This document shows positions 50,386 through 59,593 of a stretch of 64,000 nucleotides of DNA, piece by piece. The stretch is from DASXZH01 sp036502005. GTDB taxonomy: Bacteria; Armatimonadota; Fimbriimonadia; Fimbriimonadales; Fimbriimonadaceae. A model generated the notes under the pieces. The model searched no databases, was not told where the DNA came from, and saw only the letters and a list, made by a program, of their open reading frames with translations. Both the position numbers and the translations under genes were made by a program. The stretch spans positions 90,007-154,006 of the forward strand of contig DASXZH010000090.1 in NCBI GenBank assembly GCA_036502005.1. Direction: 5' to 3'. Position 1 is the stretch's first letter. Each line of letters begins with the position of its first letter.

Positions 50386-52995
50386 TTGTTAGAAAGCATT
50401 TATTCAGAGGCCAAAGTTGGTCCTCGTCACTATCGAGCCGCGATAAGCAAATTGGCCGTTGGCCTCTTACTCGTTGGCCTCATGGTTTCCGCCGTTGCCC
50501 AAACGGCAACCTATACCTTACTGCCTTCAACGTTCACGGCCAAAGCCCTTTCCAGAAACGGCAAAGTTGTAGTTGGAGTCGACACCAACACGGATTCGGC
50601 TGCGTATTGGTCGAACGGGACGGTGACAGATCTTCCCGCCCTGACCGGCGCGATTGCATACAGTTGCAATGAAGACGGATCCGTGATTGTCGGGTCCTTT
50701 GGCACGGGCGGTAATATGACCATTCCGTTCGTTGACAACAACGGCACCGTAACTTTCCTTCCGCTATTGGGTGGCAGTGTTTCGGGCTTTGCGACCCTCA
50801 TCAGCGCTAATGGACTGACTATCGCCGGGTATTGCGATGGAGAACCGGTAGTCTGGTCGGCTTCTGGGGCACAACTGATCCCCAATACCACTGCAAGTTC
50901 TGTTCTTAACTGTATCAGCGATGACGGTTCCACGATTGTCGCCGATTTGTTCGGCAACTACTCCACCAGCGACTCTTCCGTCGAGGACTCCTATAGCGTT
51001 GGAGTTATCAACGTCGGAAATCTTGGCAAGAATCTGGCCACAAACAGCATTACTCCTTACACCCCGGTTGTCACCAATATAAGTGCAGGGCCAACTGGGA
51101 TTGAGGACCTTTACTGCTTGACTTCCGATGGAAGCATCCAGTTCGGAGGCGGGTTCAATCTCTACCTTTTCCAATATCCGGCCACCATTACCGATGATCT
51201 GGAAACTTCCGGATTCTGGGCGATAGTTAATACAGGTAACACCAGCTCACCATTGGGAAGTCTGAGCGATTTCGAAATTCATTCCTGCAGCGGAGATGGA
51301 AGTGTGCTTGGCGGTTATCCTGTTTCGCCAGAGTTAGGACCAGACCCAAACGACAACACTCTGCTATTTGGGTTCAGTACTTTCAATGCTGCGTTAGCTT
51401 TCGGCGGAAACGTTGTTGACCTTCATGATTACTTGCAAGGTAAGGGCGCTGCAAATGTCGCTAACATCCTCTTAAACGTTCCAATCCAGGGCATGTCGGG
51501 TGATGGGTCCGTCATTTTGGGAACGGAGTTTTCCGGCGTGGCGCCGGGCAGTTTTATTGCTACGATCACGCCAGCCATTTCTGGCCTAAATTTGGACCAA
51601 GGCAGCTTTGTTGGTGGAAGCTCCGTGCAGGCTACGGTAGGTCTCGACTATCCGGCTCCGGCAAACACGACGGTAAGGGTCACCAGCAACAATACGGCGG
51701 TGATTCCCAACGCCTCGGTTTCGATTCAGAAGGGGGCAATGTTGGGAGCATTTACGGTTAGCTCATCCTCAGTGACGGCTCCCGTAAGTGTTATTCTTAC
51801 TGCTACTCTAGGCTCAGCTTCTGCAGCGACAAGCGTCACGGTGAACCCGTCTCTGCCTGCTATCACCGGTTTTTATCCTTCGGCCGGTGTAATTGTGGGA
51901 GGGAACGCTGCAACTGCTTCGATTACCCTCGCATCTGCGGCAGGGGCGGCCGGCGATTCCGTATCGCTTTCAAGCAACACCTCAGGTTTTTCGGTCCCCT
52001 CAGCAGTGAAAGTGCTTTCGGGTAAGACGAGCGCTTCCTTCTCGCTCACCTCGACACCTGTTTCATCGGTCACCAAGGTGATTTTGACGGCGACGCTTGG
52101 TTCGTCTACCGAAACGACAGTGGTGACGGTTGTCCCGCCAAGCGTTTCTCTAGTGAGAGTGGCGCCAGCATCAGTCACAGCAGGGTCGAATACAATGATC
52201 GCGGTCTATCTCAATGGAATGGCCCCGTTGGGTGGCACCCTCGTTAATTTGGTGAACAGCAATAGCGGCGCAGCCCAGATTACATCTTTCATCATCGTGC
52301 CGACGGGGGCAACTGCTGCTAACTCGCAAGTGACGACGGCGGATTCCTCAAGCTCAAGCACGGTCGTCGTGAACGCGACAACGGGTTCGGTTACGGTGAC
52401 GACCTCCTTCACTATCGACGCGCCATTCTTTCCACAGATAACATCGTTTTATCCTTCCGCAAGCGTGATCGTGGGTGGAAACGCGGCTACGGCAACCATC
52501 CAGATTGCCAACCACTCCAGTGTTCCTTACACCATAAGCATATTTGGCGATACGGCCGGTTATACCGGTCCCGCCAGTGTAACTATTCCTGCTGGCACGC
52601 AAAGCACGACTTTTGCTTTGCCAACCTCACCGGTGGCAACTCCGACAACGATCCAAATCTCTGCCTTCTTGGGACAATTCGCAGAGTCGACGCAATATAC
52701 GGTGATCCCGCCGTCGGTTTCGTTGGTGCGGGTCGCGCCTTCTCCAGTTGTGGGCGGTGTCAGCACGAAGGTGGCTGTTTATCTTAATGGCAAAGCGCCG
52801 ACAGGCGGGTTTAAGGTGAATGTTGCCAGCAGTAACGCGGCGGCGGTTGTACCTACGTCGATTACAGTTCCGGCTGGAGCGACTGCCGCGAATGCGACGG
52901 TAACGACGAGCAAAGTGACGGCTTCTACGACGGTGGTGGTGACGGCGAAGACGGGGAGCACGAGCGTGGAGACCACGATGGTTGTTAATCCATAG
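50386..52995 (+). CDS. Secreted HAF-repeat/Ig-like repeat protein, array gene 3
   Basis: The 869-residue protein starts MLESIYSEAKVGPRHYRAAI, as in gene 1, with signal peptide KLAVGLLLVGLMVSAVAQ. HAF-like repeats (LSRNGKVVVGVDTNTDSAAY, SCNEDGSVIVGSF) lead to five Ig-like modules. Modules 3 and 4 are the most divergent of the array (VSLVRVAPASVTAGSNTMIA, ITSFYPSASVIVGGNAATAT), while module 5 is the common B type. It starts at TTG 50386, six bases after GGGAGA. The final stretch TTVVVTAKTGSTSVETTMVV is shared with genes 1 and 2. Confidence 0.82.
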   Translation: MLESIYSEAKVGPRHYRAAISKLAVGLLLVGLMVSAVAQTATYTLLPSTFTAKALSRNGKVVVGVDTNTDSAAYWSNGTVTDLPALTGAIAYSCNEDGSVIVGSFGTGGNMTIPFVDNNGTVTFLPLLGGSVSGFATLISANGLTIAGYCDGEPVVWSASGAQLIPNTTASSVLNCISDDGSTIVADLFGNYSTSDSSVEDSYSVGVINVGNLGKNLATNSITPYTPVVTNISAGPTGIEDLYCLTSDGSIQFGGGFNLYLFQYPATITDDLETSGFWAIVNTGNTSSPLGSLSDFEIHSCSGDGSVLGGYPVSPELGPDPNDNTLLFGFSTFNAALAFGGNVVDLHDYLQGKGAANVANILLNVPIQGMSGDGSVILGTEFSGVAPGSFIATITPAISGLNLDQGSFVGGSSVQATVGLDYPAPANTTVRVTSNNTAVIPNASVSIQKGAMLGAFTVSSSSVTAPVSVILTATLGSASAATSVTVNPSLPAITGFYPSAGVIVGGNAATASITLASAAGAAGDSVSLSSNTSGFSVPSAVKVLSGKTSASFSLTSTPVSSVTKVILTATLGSSTETTVVTVVPPSVSLVRVAPASVTAGSNTMIAVYLNGMAPLGGTLVNLVNSNSGAAQITSFIIVPTGATAANSQVTTADSSSSSTVVVNATTGSVTVTTSFTIDAPFFPQITSFYPSASVIVGGNAATATIQIANHSSVPYTISIFGDTAGYTGPASVTIPAGTQSTTFALPTSPVATPTTIQISAFLGQFAESTQYTVIPPSVSLVRVAPSPVVGGVSTKVAVYLNGKAPTGGFKVNVASSNAAAVVPTSITVPAGATAANATVTTSKVTASTTVVVTAKTGSTSVETTMVVNP

Positions 52996-53295
52996 GGGAA
53001 GCCTTGAGCCTTGATTTTTTGGTTCACTTCTTACGAGTCTTCGAACCACATGAGCCCTAGCTAGGACCAACCCCTCCTTCGCCCCGACGGATCGGGGCTA
53101 GGTTCCCCTTTCGCTCGTCGTCCCTCCTCGCATATAAGGGGAACCGGATCCGGTTCGCACGGAACGTTGGACAGGCAAATATTGCAGAGATTTGATTAAT
53201 AACTGATTACCCAGCTTTGAATCCCAACAGGTTCGCCATAATTCACCCTTCGCGAATGCCGCCAAGGCATTTTTATTAATTGAGGGAGAATCAAG
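52996..53295. repeat. Spacer between array genes 3 and 4 with hairpin copy 3
   Basis: CCCCGACGGATCGGGG (53083-53098) precedes the 45-bp hairpin at 53101-53145, identical in its arms and loop to copy 1. The remaining 150 bases before gene 4 show no further known repeat, and unlike the other spacers no CATTGCGAGG-class copy. Confidence 0.7.
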
Positions 53296-55341
53296 TTGCC
53301 AAATATCAGTCTTAAGGGGACAAGTAAGAGTCCACAGAGTTCGTTTGTGGGGTTGCTAGCCAGGGGCGTTGTCGCACTAACGCTCGTCGTCTGCGCCATT
53401 TCCGCCAACGCTCAAACGGCGTCAATAACGGGGCTCGGGACCAGCTTCACAGCAGAGGGGCTTTCCAGGAACGGCAACGTTGTCGTAGGGATTGACAAGA
53501 CCAAAAATGTGGCCGCCTATTGGTCCAACGGCGCCGTACACGATCTGTCCGGCGCTCTTGCAGGCTCGGTTGCTTATAGTTGTAATGCGGACGGCTCCAT
53601 CATCGTAGGGGCAAATAACGAACTGCCTTTTGTTTGGAAGAACGGCACTTTTGCCTACCTTCCCTTACTGTCCGGCACCTTTAACGGGACGGCGTATTTG
53701 ATGAGCGCAAACGGAACAACGATCGTAGGAATGGTCGATTCGCAATGGGCTTACTGGACGTATAGCGGCGTTGCAGCCATTGCGGTTCCGGGTGAGTTCA
53801 GTGACATCAATGCCATTAGTGACGACGGCTCCACACTCTTATGTGCTTTTGATAACTCTTACGGTTATGAGCTATATGAATTTCCCGGAAGCGGCCCCTC
53901 GGATGTTCCAGAGGTGATCACCCTCAATTCTTTTGGCCAAACTTCTACCTCCGTCGTCCCATACTACAGAAATGGTTACAACCCAAATGGAGACGCGACC
54001 GCATTTGAACAACTCTCCTGCCTAACGGCGGACGGCAGCATCCAATTTGGTTCGTCCTTTGACCGCTTCACGCAAACAGTTTCTTCTGGTCCCACGGGTT
54101 CGGGATCTTCCATTACCGACACCTACACCGATGGATTCTGGGCCATTAGCAATGTTTCGACTGACAGCGAGCAGATAGGAGACCTGATCAATTTTGAAAT
54201 CCACGCTTGTAACGTCGACGGAAGTATCCTTGCGGGCTACTCGGTTACGCCGGGTAGCGGCAAAGACGCGTACGGCAATCCGGTATCAACGGTATTTGCC
54301 ACCGGGGATTCTGAGGTCGCTTTTGGTGGAAGCTTAATGGACCTGAAGGGCTTTCTAACCGGAAAAGGAGCGGCAACCGCGGGCTGGACGCTAAATGATG
54401 CCGAGGCGATGTCGGGAGACGGATCCGTAGTCCTGGGATCGGGCCATGCGATCAATGTCAGCGAGCCATTTATCGCCAGAATTACTCCTGCCGTCTCCAG
54501 CTTTAGTCCAGACCAAACCAGCTTTGTTGGAGGAAACTCCGTGTTAAGCACGGTGGGGCTGGATTATCCGGCACCGGCAGGCGCGACGATTAGTATTACG
54601 AGCAGCAACACGGCGGCAATTTCTGCTTCTTCATTGGCCATGGATCAAGGGAAAATGGCGGGAACGTTAACGATTGCTTCGCATTCAGTCACGGTGGTAA
54701 CGAGCGTGAAGCTTACGGCGACGTTGGGCTCAAGTTCCAAAGTGGTTACAGTTACAGTTAATCCGCCACCAACGCCAGCAATTACAGGTTTCTATCCTTC
54801 GGCGGGGGTAATTGTTGGAGGGAACGCCGCGACTGCTTCAGTTACTCTTGCTTCCGCAGCGCCGGCCGGCGGCTATGCCGTGCATTTAGCGAGCAATACG
54901 GCGGGGGTCACGATTCCAGCAACGGTAACGGTGCCTTCGGGAGCGAAGAGCGTTTCTTTCTCTCTTACTTCGACCCCAGTGACGGCGGTCGCCAAGGTTG
55001 TCTTGACAGCGACTTTTGGTTCCTCCACCGAGACGACGATTGTGACGGTGATCCCGCCTTCGGTTTCGTTGGTACGAGTTGCACCGTCGCCAGTGGTTGG
55101 CGGCGTTAGCACCAAGGTTGCTGTTTATTTGAACGGCAAAGCGCCAACCGGCGGTTTTGTGGTGAGCGTATCCAGCAACAGTGCTTCAGCCGTTGTTCCC
55201 AAAACCATTACCGTTCCGGCGGGCGCTACTGCGGCAAACGCGACCCTGACAACGAGCAAGGTTACGGCGGCGACGACGGTTGTTGTAACTGCCCAAACTG
55301 GATCGACCACGGTCGATACGGAGATGGTGGTCGATCCGTAG
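53296..55341 (+). CDS. Secreted HAF-repeat/Ig-like repeat protein, array gene 4
   Basis: The 681-residue member has only three Ig-like modules (opening type SPDQTSFVGGNSV, A, B). Its N-terminus is unrelated to the others (MPNISLKGTSKSPQSSFVGL), with signal segment VALTLVVCAISANAQ. HAF-like repeats include LSRNGNVVVGIDKTKNVAAY, SCNADGSIIVGAN and MSGDGSVVLGSG. It starts at TTG 53296, six bases after GGGAGA. Its last 190 residues are very close to those of gene 5 at both protein and DNA level, suggesting recent duplication or gene conversion. Confidence 0.82.
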   Translation: MPNISLKGTSKSPQSSFVGLLARGVVALTLVVCAISANAQTASITGLGTSFTAEGLSRNGNVVVGIDKTKNVAAYWSNGAVHDLSGALAGSVAYSCNADGSIIVGANNELPFVWKNGTFAYLPLLSGTFNGTAYLMSANGTTIVGMVDSQWAYWTYSGVAAIAVPGEFSDINAISDDGSTLLCAFDNSYGYELYEFPGSGPSDVPEVITLNSFGQTSTSVVPYYRNGYNPNGDATAFEQLSCLTADGSIQFGSSFDRFTQTVSSGPTGSGSSITDTYTDGFWAISNVSTDSEQIGDLINFEIHACNVDGSILAGYSVTPGSGKDAYGNPVSTVFATGDSEVAFGGSLMDLKGFLTGKGAATAGWTLNDAEAMSGDGSVVLGSGHAINVSEPFIARITPAVSSFSPDQTSFVGGNSVLSTVGLDYPAPAGATISITSSNTAAISASSLAMDQGKMAGTLTIASHSVTVVTSVKLTATLGSSSKVVTVTVNPPPTPAITGFYPSAGVIVGGNAATASVTLASAAPAGGYAVHLASNTAGVTIPATVTVPSGAKSVSFSLTSTPVTAVAKVVLTATFGSSTETTIVTVIPPSVSLVRVAPSPVVGGVSTKVAVYLNGKAPTGGFVVSVSSNSASAVVPKTITVPAGATAANATLTTSKVTAATTVVVTAQTGSTTVDTEMVVDP

Positions 55342-55384
55342 GGGGGTGCAGGGTCTTCGGCTCTGAGCCTTGGGATCGGTAGTT

Positions 55385-55690
55385 GACAGTCGAAAGTCGA
55401 AAGTTAGGCCTGGACTTGTGAGCCAGTGGAATGCCAGGCAGATTGCCGCGTCGCTGGCTCGCCTGCGGCGCGCTGCTGCTCCTCGCAAAGACAAATTTAC
55501 AAATTAGGCGCCCGAGCTCCCAGGCCAGGTTTCCCTTTCGCTCGTCGTACTTCCTCGCATATAAGGGGAACCGGGATTTGCGGCTAAGTTTTGGGCTTCT
55601 AAGGCTTGGTTTCTCCCAACGAAAATTAGCTTTCTAGGTTTTCGGCCAACGACTTGCTAAATCAGTAATGTTTTTGTAGACTGTAGTAAT
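55385..55690. repeat. Spacer repeats between array genes 4 and 5
   Basis: AGTCGAAAGTCGAAAGT heptads at about 55388-55405; CATTGCGAGG-class repeat at 55404-55500; hairpin copy 4 at 55528-55572, one arm changed (GGTTTCCCTT with AAGGGGAACC); conserved pre-gene block at 55668-55690 as before gene 2. No gene. Confidence 0.7.
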
Positions 55691-55754
55691 CGCCGGAAGT
55701 CCGAAGGTGCCGAGTAACGCTACTCCCATCTGTAATGGCGAGGGTTGGGAGATT

Positions 55755-57800
55755 ATGTTAAATAGATTCAAACGGGCCGCAATGGTTCAAACAAGTCATC
55801 GTGCTTCACCAGTTTATAGATTGGTTGCCGCGTTCTTGCTGATCGCGACGGCCAGCTTCGCCGCCGCTCAGAGTGCAACGTTAACTGGGTTAGGAACCAA
55901 TTTCACGGCGAATGCACTTTCCAGAAATGGCAAAGTTGTGGTGGGTGTGGACAAAAACACCAATGTGGCCGCTTTTTGGCAAGCCGGCACCGTTGTCGAT
56001 TTGTCGGGCCTTAGCCCCAATTCGCAGGCTCTGAGCTGCAACGAGGATGGAAGCATCATCGTCGGCGTTAATAAGGGGCTTCCGTTTGTTTGGTACAACG
56101 AGGGTGGTTTAGAGAACCTTCCCCTGCCTTCCGGCACAACTTCCGGGTCGGCAACGCTGATTAGCGCAAATGGAACAACGATCGTCGGCAATTGCGAGAA
56201 TGAGTGGGTTACCTGGACGTTTGAGGGCGTCAAAGCCATTACTGGCACCGTGAATAACACAAAAATAAATGCGATCAGCGATGACGGTTCAACTCTCGTG
56301 GGTGATTTTTTTGGAACCTATGAGACGGACTTTAACGCGTTCCCGAATCCACCTTCTATTCAGCTGCCTATCGTGGTTCACTTAAATGCTTATGGGGAAA
56401 CCACCGTCACCCTTGCCCCCTATTACTATAACACGTCGGATCCAAATGGCGATGTAACAGGCTACGAAGACCTTTTCTGCTTAACGGCCGACGGCAGCAC
56501 CCAGTTTGGCGGGTCGTTTGATCGCTACACGCAAACCTATACCTCTGGGCCTAAGGGTTCTGGATCTGCCATAACCGACGCTGAAACGGACGGATTCTGG
56601 GGAGTCGTCAATAGTTCAACGAAGACTTCGGACGAGGCTTCTTATCTTGAGGTTCAAGCGTGCAATGTCGATGGCAGTATCTTGGCCGGGCAGACCGTAA
56701 AACCAGAGACTGGCACTGACGTTTACGGCAATTCGGAGGCTCTGTCGTTTCAGCTCGGCAATTGTCAGGTTCAACCGTTAGGTTATAATGAGGACCTTAA
56801 ACAACTTCTGACCGGAAAGGGAGCTTTAACTTCCGGTTGGACCCTTTCCACGGCGACAGCGATGTCTGGCGACGGTTCTGTAATTTTGGGAACTGGCTTG
56901 GCTATTAACGCCAACGAGAGTTACGTCGCCACGATTACTCCCGTGTTGTCGGATTTTATTGTGTTACAGCCTGACTTTGATGGAAGCAGCTACGAGTCAG
57001 CCTTCGTTTACGTGGATTACCCTGCCCCATCAGGCGGTGTCATCGTTAAAGTCACGAGCAGTAACAATTCCGTGATTAGCTCACCTGACTATTGCTTAGT
57101 TGGTCAGGGACAAGAGGAGGGAATACTTTCCATTTATTGCAATGCCGTAACCGTGGCTACGACCGTTAATCTTACGGCCACTCTGGGCTCAGGCACGAAA
57201 ACGATTACCGTAACTGTGAATCCGCCGGCAACCCCTGCTATAACGGGGTTCTATCCTTCGGCCGGTGTTATCGTCGGTGGAAACGCGGCGACTGCATCCG
57301 TTACGCTGGCTTCTGCCGCCCCGACCGGCGGGTATGTCGTCCATCTGGCCAGCAACACGGCCGGGGTTACTCTTCCGGCGACGGCAACTGTGGCATCCGG
57401 AGCGAAAAGCGTTTCTTTCTCTCTGACTTCGACTCCCGTGACTGCTGTCACGAAGGTTGTTTTGACTGCGACTTTTGGCTCCTCCACCGAGACGACGATT
57501 GTGACGGTGATCCCACCTTCCGTTTCGTTGGTACGAGTTGCACCGTCGCCGGTTGTAGGCGGTGTGAGCACAAAGGTGGCTGTTTATTTGAACGGCAAAG
57601 CGCCCGTGGGCGGGTTTGTGGTTAGCGTATCCAGCAATAGCAGTTCGGCTGTCGTTCCCAAAACCATAACGGTACCGGCGGGCGCTACTGCGGCAAACGC
57701 GACGTTAACGACGAGCAAGGTTACGGTGGCGACGACGGTTGTTGTAACGGCCCAAACTGGCTCGACCACGGTTGATACGGAGATGGTGGTTGATCCGTAG
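55755..57800 (+). CDS. Secreted HAF-repeat/Ig-like repeat protein, array gene 5
   Basis: The 681-residue protein has the gene 2 type of N-terminus (MLNRFKRAAMVQTSHRASPV) and signal RLVAAFLLIATASFAAAQ. HAF-like repeats (LSRNGKVVVGVDKNTNVAAF, SCNEDGSIIVGVN, MSGDGSVILGTG) are followed by three Ig-like modules. The first has diverged (IVLQPDFDGSSYESAFVYVD, lacking the VGG signature) while A and B are standard. ATG 55755 follows GGGAG by three bases as in gene 2. So gene 5 is a mosaic: the head resembles gene 2, the tail gene 4. Confidence 0.82.
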   Translation: MLNRFKRAAMVQTSHRASPVYRLVAAFLLIATASFAAAQSATLTGLGTNFTANALSRNGKVVVGVDKNTNVAAFWQAGTVVDLSGLSPNSQALSCNEDGSIIVGVNKGLPFVWYNEGGLENLPLPSGTTSGSATLISANGTTIVGNCENEWVTWTFEGVKAITGTVNNTKINAISDDGSTLVGDFFGTYETDFNAFPNPPSIQLPIVVHLNAYGETTVTLAPYYYNTSDPNGDVTGYEDLFCLTADGSTQFGGSFDRYTQTYTSGPKGSGSAITDAETDGFWGVVNSSTKTSDEASYLEVQACNVDGSILAGQTVKPETGTDVYGNSEALSFQLGNCQVQPLGYNEDLKQLLTGKGALTSGWTLSTATAMSGDGSVILGTGLAINANESYVATITPVLSDFIVLQPDFDGSSYESAFVYVDYPAPSGGVIVKVTSSNNSVISSPDYCLVGQGQEEGILSIYCNAVTVATTVNLTATLGSGTKTITVTVNPPATPAITGFYPSAGVIVGGNAATASVTLASAAPTGGYVVHLASNTAGVTLPATATVASGAKSVSFSLTSTPVTAVTKVVLTATFGSSTETTIVTVIPPSVSLVRVAPSPVVGGVSTKVAVYLNGKAPVGGFVVSVSSNSSSAVVPKTITVPAGATAANATLTTSKVTVATTVVVTAQTGSTTVDTEMVVDP

Positions 57801-57844
57801 GGGAAAGTGTTAAGTCTTGAGCCCTGACTCCTTGGATCTCGGAA

Positions 57845-58040
57845 GTTGACAGTCGAAAGTCGAAAGTTAGGCCCGGATTTGTGAGCCGGTGGCGAGCCCG
57901 GTAGATTGCCGCGTCGCTAGCTCGCCTACGGCGCGCTGCCGCTCCTCGCAAAGACAAAATTTACAAATTTGGCGCCCGAGCTACAGGCTGGGCTCCCTTT
58001 CGCTAGCCGTACCGCCCCTTACATATAAGCCAGCCTGTGC
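57845..58040. repeat. Spacer repeats after array gene 5 with variant hairpin copy 5
   Basis: AGTCGAAAGTCGAAAGTT at about 57850-57868; CATTGCGAGG-class repeat at 57866-57964; hairpin copy 5 at about 57983-58037. In this copy the arms read ACAGGCTGGGCT and AGCCAGCCTGT, different from the GGTTCCCC consensus yet still complementary, while the loop CCCTTTCGCTAGCCGTACC is recognisably the same. Confidence 0.72.
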
Positions 58041-58081
58041 TCTGAGTTTTAGGCAAGGGAAGCAGATTAGTTGAAGTCCGG

Positions 58082-58116
58082 GAAAAAGAAAAGCTCCGAG
58101 ACCCTCCCGGAGCTTT
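58082..58116 (-). terminator. Intrinsic terminator of the FAD oxidase gene
   Basis: AAAGCTCCG (58090-58098) pairs perfectly with CGGAGCTTT (58108-58116); on the minus strand the stem runs into TTCTTTTTCCC. It lies 14 bases beyond the stop at 58130. Confidence 0.88.
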
Positions 58117-58129
58117 CCATAATCCACAA

Positions 58130-59509
58130 CTAAGCGCGTTTCGGCTTGATGTTCTGATTTACGTGGAAGAAGTTTTCGGGATCATATTTCGCTTTGATCT
58201 GGGCTAGCCTCTCATAATTTCCGCGGTAGGTTGCGCGCACCCTTTCATCGCCCTCGCCATCCATCATAAAGTTAACGTATCCACCGCCAGCTCCATGCGG
58301 GTGAAGGTCATCGAAGTAATCTCGGGCCCATTTCGTGATTTTATCGCGATTCGCAGGGTCCGGGTCAACGCCCACAAAAACCGCATTCCAGGTCACGTCC
58401 CGGTAGCTCCAGGCGGTGGCCTTCTCATCAACGCGGTGAACGGCACCGTTCACCGGATACAGATGCATAGCCGAATGAAGAGTCGGGAGTTCGAGGCCAT
58501 GCTTCACATGGAGAGCAACCGCATCATCGTTCAAGGTTTTGAAAAAGTCGCCCTTCCAATACCACTGAAGACCGGCCGGGTAGAGTCCATCAAACAGGCC
58601 TTGAACCGCAGGGTAAGGCATTGGTCCGGCAAAATCGAAGATCGGTTTCCGGAAGCTGCGGAGAGGGGCAAGAACCGCGTCAAAACCTTCCTGGTCGCCC
58701 AAGTAGCACCACACGATTCCACAGACTTTTTTGAAGTGCAACTCCTCTGGAAACGGAGGGGCGGGAGGCACGGTATGGAAAGCGTAAAAGCCGCTGATAT
58801 CTTCGGTGGCCTGGGTAATGAACTCGCGATACCACTTTAGGATATCGGAAGCTTCTGACATTTCCCAGAACATGATTCCCGCACAAACGGTCTCCACCGG
58901 ATGCGCTTGGAAAGTGAAAGATGTTACAACTCCGAAATTTCCTCCGCCTCCGCGAATCGCCCAAAAGAGATCCTCGTTTTGGTCCGCACTAGCGGTGACA
59001 AAGCTGCCGTCGGCAAGGACAAGGTCCGCAGAAATTAAGTTGTCAATCGTGAGGCCGTATTTGCGAGTTAGGTGGCCGGTTCCTCCGCCTAAGGTCAAGC
59101 CCCCGACCCCCGTCGTCGAAATGATGCCAGAAGGCACCGCCAAACCGAAAGCGTGCGTGGCATGGTCAACATCGCCCCAGGTGCAGCCTGCTCCGACTTG
59201 CACCGTTTGAGAAATCGGATCCACTACCACGAATTTTATGCCTGACAGATCGATGACAAGGGCGTCGTCCCAGATGCCTAAGCCACCAGCGTTGTGGCCG
59301 CCACCACGGATTGATACATTCAATCCCTGATCTCTTCCAAAGCGAACACTCGCGATCACATCAGCGACATCCACGCATTTGGCGATTAAGCGCGGACGGC
59401 GATTTATCATGGCATTGTAAACTTTGCGGTCTTCGTCGTATGTAGGATCTCCAGGCTCAACTACCGATCCCCTAAGTTGTGCGTTCAATTTTTCTGCCTG
59501 TTCAGTCAT
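58130..59509 (-). CDS. BBE-type FAD-linked oxidoreductase
   Basis: The 459-residue protein has the FAD_binding_4 fold: VSIRGGGHNAGGLGIWDD, where the His (about residue 68) is the usual covalent FAD site, then GVGGLTLGGGTGHLTRKYGL and WAIRGGGGNFGVVTSFTF. The C-terminal BBE motif is KYDPENFFHVNQNIKP. The second covalent ligand, a Cys found in berberine-bridge enzymes, is not visible around YGLTIDNL, so a single covalent link is likely. Such enzymes oxidise sugars or secondary metabolites using O2. ATG 59509 follows GGAGG by five bases. A clear terminator follows. The SARP-type regulator gene lies upstream on the same strand and may control it. Confidence 0.9.
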   Translation of the reverse strand: MTEQAEKLNAQLRGSVVEPGDPTYDEDRKVYNAMINRRPRLIAKCVDVADVIASVRFGRDQGLNVSIRGGGHNAGGLGIWDDALVIDLSGIKFVVVDPISQTVQVGAGCTWGDVDHATHAFGLAVPSGIISTTGVGGLTLGGGTGHLTRKYGLTIDNLISADLVLADGSFVTASADQNEDLFWAIRGGGGNFGVVTSFTFQAHPVETVCAGIMFWEMSEASDILKWYREFITQATEDISGFYAFHTVPPAPPFPEELHFKKVCGIVWCYLGDQEGFDAVLAPLRSFRKPIFDFAGPMPYPAVQGLFDGLYPAGLQWYWKGDFFKTLNDDAVALHVKHGLELPTLHSAMHLYPVNGAVHRVDEKATAWSYRDVTWNAVFVGVDPDPANRDKITKWARDYFDDLHPHGAGGGYVNFMMDGEGDERVRATYRGNYERLAQIKAKYDPENFFHVNQNIKPKRA

Positions 59510-59593
59510 CAGTACCTCCAAAATCAAAGTTATATTGCCATGAGCCCCGTTCTGAAACCGTTCTGCGGTTTTGGCCTGAGCGTTCTTTGGGCG

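Noticed and set aside
45316..57957. Many long minus-strand frames opposite the array genes
   Set aside because: They are low-complexity Thr/Val mirror readings of the Ig-like modules and repeat wherever the modules do.
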